29,499 nt of DNA from Candidatus Sumerlaeota bacterium. GTDB taxonomy: Bacteria; Sumerlaeota; Sumerlaeia; JAFGJS01. The stretch's first letter is position 1, and each line of letters begins with the position of its first letter. Made by a program: the position numbers and the translations under genes. Positions 7,195 through 15,046 of this stretch are shown piece after piece. The notes beneath the pieces are model-generated. The model was given only the letters and a program-made list of their open reading frames with translations. It searched no databases and was not told the origin of the DNA. The stretch is taken from contig JAFGJS010000148.1 in assembly GCA_016928995.1 (NCBI GenBank), forward strand, positions 1 through 29,499. Reading direction: 5' to 3'.

Positions 7195-7617
7195 AGTCGT
7201 CTTTCACACGCACCCGGTCAATTTTAAAATTTCTCACCGTCCGATAAAACGAACTGGCGGCTGTCTGTTCAAACCAGGCAGAACTGCACCAGGCATATTT
7301 TCGGGCATCACTGCAGTTAGTCCGTTCCCCATTATTATCTCGGTTTTCAAACAGCACCGAGACCGCCAGAAAGCGATCGATAAAGCATTACCGCAACGCC
7401 GTCGGGGCCGTTCCTTCACAGTCGCGGTACTGATTGCGATGCCTTTCGAAAACAGCGTGAATTTTGCGGATCAGTATAGCATTTCTCGAAAGTCCTTGCC
7501 TCATCCGAGCCCTCCCTCGCGGTTGGGCTACTGCATTTCACAAGGCGATGTGGCAAGAACTTTTGAGTTTCGTGATAAGCGCTCCATCGAGAAAAGTTCT
7601 CGAGACACATCGAGACA

Positions 7618-7647
7618 AAAAAGCGGCGACGTGTCGCCGCACTCCAA
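7618..7647 (-). repeat. REP-like GGAG hairpin, inverted copy
   Basis: The plus strand reads AAAAGCGGCGACGTGTCGCC followed by GCACTCCAA, the near-perfect reverse complement of the unit at 7139-7168. It sits 22 bp from the stop codon of the hypothetical gene at 7670-8419 and could also act as a weak terminator for it, although no T-run follows. Confidence 0.75.
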
Positions 7648-7669
7648 GAAACTCGCGCGAGCTCTGCGG

Positions 7670-8419
7670 CTAAATTCCGTTTTCGCTGAGTATTTTGACT
7701 TCGTTCTCCACGTGGTTGCGGGTGCGCTGAAGGAATTCACGCACGTCATGCACGGTGCGAATGTGGCTGTCTTCGGGCATGGTGTTGACATCGAATTCGA
7801 TCTGCAATCCGCGATCCGCGCCGTCCTGATTGTTGCGCAAGGTGCGGATGCGCGTCCAGCGATTCGCTTCGCAGCCGAAGTCCTTTTCATCCAACCGGTT
7901 GAGCACGCTCAGGTGGATTTCGTGCGAGTTGTCGGTCAGCTCGTTGCTGCGGAAAAAATACTCCGCCAGCCGCGCGTTGGCGCTGGTGTTCGAGTCGCGG
8001 AGTTCGCGGAACAGGGTGATGATGACGCCGACGCGGTTGAAGGCCCAGCCCTGCTCGCTGACTTTGTAGATCACGTTGGCCGCCAGGTCCACGAAGTCCG
8101 GAAACCAGAAATCGAGCGGCGGTCCGGGGATGCGTTGCGTCCAGCGCAGGTGGACCTTGCGCGGGGCGACTTCAAGAATGCGCGCCTTCTGATCGCCCAT
8201 CAGGATCAGCTGGGGCACGTCGCCGGGGATTTGCGGATGCGACGGCGGAAAAACTGGCTGCATGTCGAAATCGGGCAGCGTGGACCGCAGCCATGCGGCT
8301 AATTGCTGCGGATTGAATTCAATCGGCTTGTCCGCGAACAATCCGCAGAACAGGGAAATGGGCGTGTATTCCTGGCGCAAGAGTCGTTCCTGGTCGTGAA
8401 TTCGAGTCGAATCAATCAA
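7670..8419 (-). CDS. Hypothetical protein, 249 aa
   Basis: Not recognised. Soluble, no signal peptide or membrane span, mixed alpha/beta look with a well-spaced pattern of hydrophobic strands (ARILEVAPRKVHLRW near residue 79; WAFNRVGVIITLF near 124). The C-terminal part contains an Asp/Glu-rich segment and ends VENEVKILSENGI, suggesting an amphipathic helix. The only long start is TTG 8419, with GGAG about 14 bases upstream, so the N-terminus is uncertain. It lies downstream of the polyamine operon on the same strand but is separated from it by a strong terminator, so it is probably its own unit. It is possibly one of the sporadically distributed families of unknown role; no function is proposed. 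Confidence 0.6.
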   Translation of the reverse strand: MIDSTRIHDQERLLRQEYTPISLFCGLFADKPIEFNPQQLAAWLRSTLPDFDMQPVFPPSHPQIPGDVPQLILMGDQKARILEVAPRKVHLRWTQRIPGPPLDFWFPDFVDLAANVIYKVSEQGWAFNRVGVIITLFRELRDSNTSANARLAEYFFRSNELTDNSHEIHLSVLNRLDEKDFGCEANRWTRIRTLRNNQDGADRGLQIEFDVNTMPEDSHIRTVHDVREFLQRTRNHVENEVKILSENGI

Positions 8420-8472
8420 CAGCGACTTTACGGAGGCTCCGGTGAAAATGCAATCAGTTTCCTCAGCAATGC

Positions 8473-8523
8473 GAAAACGCGGGAGAATCGCTTGGGCTTA
8501 GCGCCGGATTCTCCCGCGTTTTC
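8473..8523 (-). terminator. Rho-independent terminator of the polyamine operon
   Basis: Perfect 17-bp stem GAAAACGCGGGAGAATC / GATTCTCCCGCGTTTTC with a 17-base loop, 20 bp beyond the speD' stop codon. On the minus strand the descending arm ends in GTTTTC. The symmetry means it could also stop plus-strand transcription. Confidence 0.8.
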
Positions 8524-8543
8524 ATTTCAACTGAGCATGCGGA

Positions 8544-8948
8544 TTATTCGCGCACGACGTAACGCGAGTTCACTCGCGCGGCGCCGAAGAATTCCTTGGA
8601 GAAGCGCTCCGCCAGTTCGATATCGAAGAATTTGCAGGAAAAGATATTGATGTAACACGCGCCGGTCCCTTCGGAAAAATGGGCGACGATCGAGCTGGTT
8701 TCGATGAACTGGAGCAGCGAGTATCCCTTGGTATGCTCGCAATTTTCGCCGAAATACGGCGTCTGGGGCGGACCGTAAGGCGTCATGTCGATCACCTTGC
8801 AGAGTTCGCGGGCGTATCGTTGAATCGTCTCTTCACTGGTGATCGCGGCCATATCGCAATCGTACAAATCCAAGATCAACTCCCAGCCGAACGTGACTTT
8901 GCCGGTGGAAGGGGATTTGCAACAGGGCATGGATTCTTTCAAAGCCAT
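8544..8948 (-). CDS. Second SpeD-family protein (divergent AdoMet decarboxylase homologue)
   Basis: 134 aa, third gene of the speD-speE-speD' operon; its start overlaps the speE stop by one base, implying translational coupling. In the canonical SpeD upstream, the pyruvoyl serine, processing His and Cys are S80, H85 and C100. Here S85, H90 and C105 keep exactly the same +5/+20 spacing (FIETSSIVAHF, IFSCK), so autocleavage to a pyruvoyl enzyme looks possible. The residue before the serine is Thr84 instead of Glu, and the flanking sequence is very different. Some SpeD homologues are reported to have become pyruvoyl-dependent ornithine or arginine decarboxylases, which would supply putrescine (or agmatine) to SpeE. 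Whether this one is such an enzyme, a true AdoMetDC, or a regulatory partner cannot be told from sequence. Confidence 0.8.
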   Translation of the reverse strand: MALKESMPCCKSPSTGKVTFGWELILDLYDCDMAAITSEETIQRYARELCKVIDMTPYGPPQTPYFGENCEHTKGYSLLQFIETSSIVAHFSEGTGACYINIFSCKFFDIELAERFSKEFFGAARVNSRYVVRE

Positions 8949-9805
8949 TATCGCAGCCTCGCTTTCATATATTCTGGCAGTTGGAATGCGCTAAAATGCA
9001 CATCCGGGTTGTAGTACTTCAACGCGCCGTCGATCCTGGCGTGATTCGCTTCGATCCGGCTGCGGTCCTGCGCGCCGGGATCGACGGCCATCGAGGAGAA
9101 GGTGCTGCAGAAAAAGCCGCCGATGTAGGTCGGCGTCGCATAAACATAGACGCCGTTGTGACGATAGAGACCGCGCAAGAGGCGGATCGCTTCGGGGAAT
9201 TCATCGGGCTGCATGATCGTGGCGCCGGCCTGCCGCACGACGATGCCGTCCTGCGTCAGAATCCGCGCGACATCCTGGTAGAACTCCTGCTGGAACAGAA
9301 CGGTCGCGGGGCCGATGGGATCGGATGAGTCGATGATGACCGCGTCGAAGCGTTCGTTGGTTTCGCGGACGTATTTCGCGCCGTCCCCGATGATCAGCTC
9401 GGTCCGTTGATCTTCGAACGCGCCGTCGCAGATCGACGGCAGGTGCTCGCGGCAGGTTTCAATCACAACGGGGTCGATCTCCACCATCACCGCGCGTTCG
9501 ATGCTCGGATGCCGCAGGACTTCGCGGAGCACGCCGCCGTCGCCCCCTCCGATGATCAGCGCATGGCGCGGATTCGGATGGGCGCAAAGCGGGATGTGCG
9601 CCATCATTTCATGGTAGATGAATTCATCGCGCTCCGTGGTCTGCACGACGCCGTCCAGCAGCAGCATGCCGCCGAAGCGCTCCGAGCGGACGATGCGCAG
9701 CTGCTGAAACTCTGTTTGTTTTTCGGTCAGAGTTCCAGTGATGCGATAGCGCGTCTCCACATCGGGGAAAAGCGTTTCCTCGATCCAATTCGCTGTCTCA
9801 ATCAC
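8948..9805 (-). CDS. speE: Spermidine synthase
   Basis: Aminopropyltransferase moving the aminopropyl group of decarboxylated AdoMet to putrescine. 285 aa, the usual length. Visible: N-terminal beta hairpin domain with LDGVVQTTERDEFIYHEMM (residues 50-68), glycine-rich loop GGGDGG (86-91), acidic VEIDP (108-112), GDGAKYV (140-146), and the catalytic Asp region IIDSSDPIGPA (157-167). TPTYIGGFF near the C-terminal third fits SpeE. The start ATG at 9805 lies inside the 3' end of speD (8-bp overlap) and the stop overlaps the next gene, so all three are one translationally coupled operon. Family members can prefer other amines (cadaverine, agmatine), which sequence alone does not settle. Confidence 0.95.
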   Translation of the reverse strand: MIETANWIEETLFPDVETRYRITGTLTEKQTEFQQLRIVRSERFGGMLLLDGVVQTTERDEFIYHEMMAHIPLCAHPNPRHALIIGGGDGGVLREVLRHPSIERAVMVEIDPVVIETCREHLPSICDGAFEDQRTELIIGDGAKYVRETNERFDAVIIDSSDPIGPATVLFQQEFYQDVARILTQDGIVVRQAGATIMQPDEFPEAIRLLRGLYRHNGVYVYATPTYIGGFFCSTFSSMAVDPGAQDRSRIEANHARIDGALKYYNPDVHFSAFQLPEYMKARLR

Positions 9806-10202
9806 CGGGCATGATCCCCCTTTTCATCTCAACAAGGTTGAATCTGCCCGGCGCGAAGGCTTCCTTGATCACGGGGATCGCCTTGTACGGGTCCACGGTT
9901 CCACAGACGAAAAGATCGATCGCGGCGTATTCAAACTCCGGCCACGTGTGGATGCTCATGTGCGATTCCTGGAGAATAGCGACCCCGGAAACGCCCCCGT
10001 TGGGCGAAAACACGTGCAAGTCGACGCTTAACAGCGTAGCTCCTACGGCTTCAATGGCTTCGATAAGGATTTGACGGATGCGTGTTCCGTCGTTAAGATG
10101 GCGGGCCTGCCAAAGTTCAACAAGAAGGTGTGAACCGGCAAAGAGCATGTCGCCCTGTTGCCCGCAGTAGAGTGTGGTGTTAGAAGTAAGCGTATTTTCC
10201 AT
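9798..10202 (-). CDS. speD: S-adenosylmethionine decarboxylase proenzyme
   Basis: Class 1b prokaryotic AdoMetDC that self-cleaves at Glu79-Ser80 (LQESHMSIHTWPE) to create the pyruvoyl cofactor; H85 and C100 match the processing His and catalytic Cys of the Thermotoga enzyme in spacing. 134 aa from ATG 10202, the expected size. The frame stays open to 10307, but the extra residues do not resemble the family. GGGGAGG lies 15 bases upstream of the ATG, longer than ideal spacing. First gene of the polyamine operon, overlapping speE by 8 bp. Its product, decarboxylated AdoMet, is the SpeE co-substrate. Confidence 0.95.
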   Translation of the reverse strand: MENTLTSNTTLYCGQQGDMLFAGSHLLVELWQARHLNDGTRIRQILIEAIEAVGATLLSVDLHVFSPNGGVSGVAILQESHMSIHTWPEFEYAAIDLFVCGTVDPYKAIPVIKEAFAPGRFNLVEMKRGIMPGD

Positions 10203-10226
10203 CTGTACACATATAAACCTCCCCGG

Positions 10227-10255
10227 TTCATAAACTGGATGTTGATAATGTTCAA
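10227..10255 (-). promoter_or_regulatory. Possible sigma70-type promoter for the speD operon
   Basis: On the minus strand TTGAAC (10250-10255) and TATGAA (10227-10232) are separated by 17 bp. The predicted start would fall at about 10220, inside the GGGGAGG ribosome site of speD (10218-10224), which would leave an almost leaderless message. That conflict lowers confidence. Confidence 0.3.
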
Positions 10256-10359
10256 TCAAACCTTTGTGCAAGAGGCTTGCCCGCGGCTGGAAAGGCCTGC
10301 CGGACAATTTGTTTAGAACAAGAAGACAAATTTCTCAGCTTTCGCTGGGTCTTGTCTAT

Positions 10360-10386
10360 AAAAAAAGAGCCGCTGGTTCTTTTTTT
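10360..10386 (+). terminator. Terminator-like hairpin in the leuB leader, possible attenuator
   Basis: AAAAAAAGAGCC-GCT-GGTTCTTTTTTT, a 12-bp stem with one G-T pair and T-runs on both strands. Just upstream, AGACAA (10325-10330) and TTGTCT (10352-10357) can pair around a CAGC-TTTC-GCTG mini-hairpin. The hairpin sits between the divergent speD and leuB genes, where no gene needs termination. It may therefore insulate the two or attenuate leuB transcription; the latter is inference. Confidence 0.5.
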
Positions 10387-10510
10387 CGTTCGGGATTTTG
10401 ATTCGATGGTCATGATCATTTAATGTTTGACTGTTCGCGCCGGGTTTTTTAACCATGTTCGCTTGTTTATGAGAGCGTACAGGAGATTTTTTAGACAGGG
10501 GCAACCAACC

Positions 10511-11680
10511 ATGGCCAAGAAAGCGGCAGTTCAGCAGAGCAAGGGCAAAAAGCCCGCAAACGGAAAATCCTACAACATCGCGGTTCTCGGGGGCGACGGC
10601 ACCGGGCCGGAAGTGGCGATTGAGGCGGTCAAGGTGATCAAGGCGGCGGCCGATCGCTTTGGTTTCAAGCTCAACACCGAGTCTTACGACTGGGGCGGCG
10701 ACCGCTATCTGGCGACCGGCGAGATCCTGCCGCCCAAGGCGGCGGACATTCTGCGGCAGCATGATGCGATCCTGCTGGGCGCCATCGGCCACCCCAAAGT
10801 TGCGCCGGGGATCCTGGAGAAAGGAATTCTGCTGCAGCTGCGCTTCGAGCTCGATCAATACATCAATCTGCGGCCGGTGAAGCTCTATCCGGGCGTGGCC
10901 ACTCCGATCAAGGACAAAGGGCCGGATGAGATCAACTTCGTCGTCGTGCGTGAAAACACCGAGGACGCATACTGCGGTCTGGGCGGTTTCAGCCATAAAC
11001 ATACGAAAGATGAAGTGGCCGTTCAGACCGCGGTCTATACGCGCATGGGCGTCGAGCGCGCCATCCGCTACGCTTTCGAGCAATGCAAACTGCGCAATAA
11101 AACCAAACCCTGGCGCGGACTTTCCGATGCGGACAAGAAAAAAGGCTACATCGGCCAGGTCACGCTGGTGGGCAAGACCAACGTGCTGACTTACATTTAC
11201 GATCTTTGGGAGCGCGCCTTTCATGAAATCGGCGCGGCGGAATACCCGGAAATCAAGCGCGACTACAACCACGTCGACGCTTGCTGCATGTGGTTCGTCA
11301 AGAATCCCGAGTGGTACGACGTGATCGTGACGGGCAACATGTTCGGCGACATCATCACCGACCTGGGCGCGATGATTCAGGGCGGCATGGGCATCGCGGC
11401 GGGCGGCAACATCAACCCGGCGGGCGTGTCGATGTTCGAGCCGATCGGCGGCTCGGCGCCGAAATACACCGGGATGAACGTGATTAATCCGCTGGCGGCG
11501 ATCTGCGCGGGCGGGATGCTGCTCGACGCCATCGGTCAGCGCAAGGCGGCGGCGGCGGTGGAGCGCGCCGTGATGAAGGCGACCGGCGAGAGACTGAAAA
11601 GCATGGCCGCGCGGTATATGGGCTACTCGACCACCGAGGTCGGCGATATGGTCGCCCAGTTCGTCGCCGACGGCATCTAA
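10511..11680 (+). CDS. leuB: 3-isopropylmalate dehydrogenase-family enzyme
   Basis: NAD-dependent beta-decarboxylating dehydrogenase; by overall pattern closest to 3-isopropylmalate dehydrogenase (leucine synthesis, cytosol). Visible: [11 protein letters not shown] near the N-terminus, [49 protein letters not shown], and the C-terminal [15 protein letters not shown] and [12 protein letters not shown] motifs that bind metal/substrate and NAD. The LLLRLRFELD-type segment resembles actinobacterial LeuB more than the enterobacterial form. 389 aa from ATG 10511 with AGGGG nine bases upstream; the first 20 residues are a Lys/Ala-rich extension. No leuA, leuC or leuD is nearby. Isocitrate, homoisocitrate or tartrate dehydrogenase activity is the main alternative. 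Confidence 0.85.
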   Translation: MAKKAAVQQSKGKKPANGKSYNIAVLGGDGTGPEVAIEAVKVIKAAADRFGFKLNTESYDWGGDRYLATGEILPPKAADILRQHDAILLGAIGHPKVAPGILEKGILLQLRFELDQYINLRPVKLYPGVATPIKDKGPDEINFVVVRENTEDAYCGLGGFSHKHTKDEVAVQTAVYTRMGVERAIRYAFEQCKLRNKTKPWRGLSDADKKKGYIGQVTLVGKTNVLTYIYDLWERAFHEIGAAEYPEIKRDYNHVDACCMWFVKNPEWYDVIVTGNMFGDIITDLGAMIQGGMGIAAGGNINPAGVSMFEPIGGSAPKYTGMNVINPLAAICAGGMLLDAIGQRKAAAAVERAVMKATGERLKSMAARYMGYSTTEVGDMVAQFVADGI

Positions 11681-11715
11681 ACCGTTGAGCGGCGATCCGC
11701 TGCGATAACAAATAG

Positions 11716-11755
11716 AAGCGCCGGGAGGATTGAGTTTTCCTCCCGGCGCTTTTTT
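11716..11755 (+). terminator. Strong rho-independent terminator after leuB
   Basis: Perfect 14-bp stem AAGCGCCGGGAGGA / TCCTCCCGGCGCTT, 8-base loop, followed by TTTT. It lies between convergent leuB and the TolC-like gene and probably serves both. Confidence 0.92.
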
Positions 11756-11763
11756 ATTCCGTA

Positions 11764-13458
11764 TTATTCCTGCGCGAAGGGATCGGCGTAATCGATCTTG
11801 ACGCCGAGGGTTTCGAGCAGCGTGCCCTGGGAGAGCTCAAGGTCGATCACGGCCTTATTATAGGTCACGACGGAGCGCAGGTATTCCGTGCGGGCGATTT
11901 GCAGGTCTTCCTGGAAATCGAGCAGATCTTGACTCGTGGAGAGTCCCTCGCGGAAGCGCTTGATCTCCGCGTCGAGCTTGGCCTGCTCGGCCTGGATCGA
12001 AGTCTCGGCGAAGGCGATGAGCTGCCGGTTGGTCTCGATGGCGCGGCGGCTGTCGCGCAGCTGTTGAATGATCGTGTTGCGCAGGTTCTGGATTTCCAGC
12101 TGGCCCTGCTCCACGTCTTTTTGGGCCTTGGCGTATTGATAGCGCGCAGCGCGATTCTGCAGCGGATGCATCACTTGCACGCCGATGGTCCAGTTGTCGT
12201 AATCCTGGGTTTCGGCGTAGCGCTCCGCGTCGCTGTAGTCGTCATCCGTGCCGCGCAGGCCGTAGCTGCCGAACAGGTTGATCTGGGGGAGCTTCTGGTT
12301 CCGCGCGAATCGTTCATTGATCTCAAGCAGCTCCTGCGCCAGCAGCAGCTGACGGTAATCCGGCCGTTTGTTCAGCGCGTTGTCCAGCGCCTGATCCAGC
12401 GCCACATTGTATTCGCGGATCGTCGGAGCCAGATCAACGGGAACCAGGTTGGAGTCCCATGCGCCGCCGTCCACGTCCATCAGTTTTTTGATCACGTCCT
12501 GGATCATGCGAATGTTCTGCCGGGCGGTGAGATACTGCCCTTCGCGCGCGGCGACGCCGGCTTCGGCTTGCAGCACGGTGACTTTGTCCACCACGCCTTC
12601 TTCGAACTTTTTGCGCTGGTCGTTGCTGAGGCCGCGGGCCTGTTCGAGCGAGACGCGGTTCACCTCGGCGTTGCCGATGGCGAAGACCAGGTCCCAGTAA
12701 GCCCTGGCGGCCTCGGAGGCCAGAACCTGCAATTGGTATTCAAAGCTGCGTTGAGCGATCTCGTATTGCTTGCGGGCGATGTTGATCGGCGCGTTGGAGA
12801 CGAACGGTCCGAAGTTTTTCAGCAACGGCTGGGTCACGGTGATGGAATAGGTGCGGCTGAACAACGGATCATAGTAATAGCCTGCATTGTACTGGCCTTG
12901 TTTGTAGCGCACGGAAGCCGTGTCGACAGCGAGCGTCGCGCCTGTCGGCGTGAATTGCTGCAGGCCGATGGCCGCCTGGCGTTGATCGATTCTGACGGAA
13001 CTGTAATCTTGCAGCGCCATCAATGTTATCGGATCGTTGGTCAGCCGGGCCGCATCTTCGACGAGATCGGGATCTTTCGTCGATTGAATCGTGTCTTTGT
13101 ATTGTTCCGCGCTGAACAGCAGGGTTAAATCGTAAATGCCTTTGGCGGCCTGGGCGCTGTCGGCGCTTTGCGCGGCTTCCAGGCTGGTCACCTGCAGCTG
13201 GAGATTTTTCTCGAGCGCGCGCCCCAGCAGGCTGCCGGGAGTGATCGGCTCGGGAGGGCCGAACTCCTGCAAGAAATCGAGGCCGCTGGTAAGGTTGTCC
13301 GCGGACTGGGATTCAGCCGGGAACAAGGGCGATTCGGCGATCACGCCGTTTTCCAGCTCTGCAACGGCCCGTTCCTGGGCGGCGCAGGGTTTTGCAGTCA
13401 AGATGAGCAGCGCCGATGCTGGAATGAGGAGGAAGTTAAGGCGAAGCGACACAATCAT
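11764..13458 (-). CDS. TolC-family outer membrane channel
   Basis: Trimeric outer-membrane/periplasmic tunnel protein of type I secretion or RND/MFS efflux. 564 aa from ATG 13458 (AGGAG just upstream), with an N-terminal signal sequence whose hydrophobic core is near residues 8-21, ending around CAAQE. Two long helical OEP-type repeats are seen (about 80-330 and 340-540), each with the family pattern of heptad helices and aromatic strand segments (SITVTQPLLKNFG; WTIGVQVMHPLQNRAARYQY). Longer than E. coli TolC (about 470 mature). No inner-membrane pump or adaptor protein is adjacent. Instead two secreted proteins lie upstream on the same strand, so it may serve a dedicated envelope process. 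Confidence 0.92.
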   Translation of the reverse strand: MIVSLRLNFLLIPASALLILTAKPCAAQERAVAELENGVIAESPLFPAESQSADNLTSGLDFLQEFGPPEPITPGSLLGRALEKNLQLQVTSLEAAQSADSAQAAKGIYDLTLLFSAEQYKDTIQSTKDPDLVEDAARLTNDPITLMALQDYSSVRIDQRQAAIGLQQFTPTGATLAVDTASVRYKQGQYNAGYYYDPLFSRTYSITVTQPLLKNFGPFVSNAPINIARKQYEIAQRSFEYQLQVLASEAARAYWDLVFAIGNAEVNRVSLEQARGLSNDQRKKFEEGVVDKVTVLQAEAGVAAREGQYLTARQNIRMIQDVIKKLMDVDGGAWDSNLVPVDLAPTIREYNVALDQALDNALNKRPDYRQLLLAQELLEINERFARNQKLPQINLFGSYGLRGTDDDYSDAERYAETQDYDNWTIGVQVMHPLQNRAARYQYAKAQKDVEQGQLEIQNLRNTIIQQLRDSRRAIETNRQLIAFAETSIQAEQAKLDAEIKRFREGLSTSQDLLDFQEDLQIARTEYLRSVVTYNKAVIDLELSQGTLLETLGVKIDYADPFAQE

Positions 13459-13703
13459 GGTTCTCCTGTTCACTGGGATGCATCAGAAGCCGCGCGTGAT
13501 CGGGATGGAATGATCCGCGGCTGATTTGCGCGGCAGCTGAGTGCAAGGATGCGCCGCGAAGGGCGTGAATGCGAGCATAAAAATCGAAAAAAACCATCGC
13601 CAGCCATGAGCAGCGCCATTCCATCGCCCGCTTTGGGCGGCGAAAAGAGGAAATTAATGCTGAACCGTGTGAATCTGCGCGCTCCCGGCCGGCGACGCGG
13701 CTG

Positions 13704-14885
13704 TTATTTGACCTGTTCCAGAATCACTTGGCGATCATCGTGCTCCTGCAACACGAGGCGCGGATATTGCATGCTGGCCAGGCTGTTGATCAGGTTTTGC
13801 TGTTCGCCTTTGTAAACCACGGAAAGCACGACAACGTCTTCGTAGAAGCCGCGCAGGTAGACTTCCGGCAGCACAAGCTCGGTATCGCCGGCGTCGTTCG
13901 TCCATTCCGTGCCGGCCAGCGAACGGATCTGGTCCTCGATGATTTTGACGTCCTGCTGATCGACTCCTGTGATCATCACCTGATAATCCGCCGTGTCCAG
14001 ATATGCCAGCTGCCAGGCGGGATTAAAGCGTTCGGCCGCCTTTTCGGCGACTTTGCTGGTGAGCTGTTCGACGGCCTTGTCGGTTGTTTCCGTTTGGCTG
14101 CGTCCTGTGGCCTTGTAGGAATCCTTGATTGTATACAGCACGCTGTCGTCGCTGACGCGGATCACGCTGAGTTCGATCGAGGCGTCGAAATAGAAAAAGT
14201 CATCGACGAGATAGAAGGATTGCGTTCCGCCGTCCTCCAGATTGATTTTGCCCGTGACCAGCACTTCAATGCCGCTTTTCATCATTGCGATGCGCAGGTT
14301 CTTGCGCTGGCCCTCATTGAGCGAGAAGTAGTCGGTTTCCCAAGGGATGGCGCGCTGGAAATCATCCTTGCGCACACGGTTCAGAAATTGATTGTCGAAT
14401 TTTTCAATCACAATCTGGCGGCCTTCGGGATTGCGAAGGCCGGCGCCGTTTTCCTGCTGCTGAAAGAACACGGCATAGTACGGCTGATAACGCGGCTCAT
14501 AGGTGAAGCGCAGCGTCGCCATTCGCTCCTGCAGTTTGCGGAAACGCACGACAATGCGCCAGTCCTGCCGGACGGAATTCCTCTGCTCCTTCTGATCGAC
14601 GCGCAGCGCCTCGGAGACGTATTCCTTGTAGTAATTCTCGATGTACTTGTCGAGCAGGTCTTCGGCCAGGAGCATGCGCTCGCCGAAATACAGCCGGCCG
14701 ACGCAGGAGCGGACGGCTTTGATTTCCGCCAGATCCTGCAGGTCCGTCCCCTTGGGGCCGTCCACGGTCACAATCAGCGTTTGGAAATCGAGCAATTCCA
14801 GCGCGGCGGCGGATTGCGCGGCGCCGGCCAGAATAATCATCAGCCCCGCAAGCAACCAGCGTCGCGCGGCTCGTCGAAGAAACAT
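13704..14885 (-). CDS. Secreted protein resembling FlgT/LPP20 envelope proteins
   Basis: 393 aa from ATG 14885, with GGGAGAG seven bases upstream. A clear signal peptide (MFLRRAARRWLLAGLMIILA, cleavage near AAALE) places it in the periplasm or outer membrane. An N-terminal domain with helical AIKAVRSC-like and WRIVVRF segments (about residues 40-120) and a middle VLVTGKINLEDGG...DASIELSVIRV...SYKATG section resemble FlgT and LPP20/CsgG-type domains, which turn over secondary-structure repeats near the outer membrane. A C-terminal LTSKVAEKAAERF-like helix and a final strand-rich domain follow. The similarity is by pattern only. It lies between the TolC-like and coiled-coil genes and has its own consensus promoter. 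No flagellar gene is in the window. Confidence 0.65.
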   Translation of the reverse strand: MFLRRAARRWLLAGLMIILAGAAQSAAALELLDFQTLIVTVDGPKGTDLQDLAEIKAVRSCVGRLYFGERMLLAEDLLDKYIENYYKEYVSEALRVDQKEQRNSVRQDWRIVVRFRKLQERMATLRFTYEPRYQPYYAVFFQQQENGAGLRNPEGRQIVIEKFDNQFLNRVRKDDFQRAIPWETDYFSLNEGQRKNLRIAMMKSGIEVLVTGKINLEDGGTQSFYLVDDFFYFDASIELSVIRVSDDSVLYTIKDSYKATGRSQTETTDKAVEQLTSKVAEKAAERFNPAWQLAYLDTADYQVMITGVDQQDVKIIEDQIRSLAGTEWTNDAGDTELVLPEVYLRGFYEDVVVLSVVYKGEQQNLINSLASMQYPRLVLQEHDDRQVILEQVK

Positions 14886-14981
14886 GTTTGAGCTCTCCCG
14901 TGTCGGTATCATGGCGGATCGCGCATCGCTCCGCGTTCCATCCATCGGGACGCGGGCATGACGCCGCCATATAACACTCGC

Positions 14982-15012
14982 ATTATAGCCGCTTGCGCCA
15001 AATTCTTGTCAA
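14982..15012 (-). promoter_or_regulatory. Consensus sigma70 promoter for the FlgT/LPP20-like gene
   Basis: On the minus strand perfect TTGACA (15007-15012) and perfect TATAAT (14982-14987), spacer 19 bp (a little long), about 90 bases upstream of the ATG at 14885. Both hexamers being exact makes chance unlikely, though the spacing suggests moderate strength. Confidence 0.65.
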
Positions 15013-15046
15013 TCGCTAATTCAGCGATCCGGCGATCCAGAGCCGA

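Noticed and set aside
7234-7419. 61-codon minus-strand frame between REP hairpins
   Set aside because: No ribosome-binding site, no recognisable motif and unremarkable composition.
11899-13128. 409-codon plus-strand open frame
   Set aside because: Antisense shadow of the TolC-like gene; GC-rich codon structure of the real gene produces it. The same applies to 13728-14891, 10313-11272, 23670-24764 and 25322-26341.
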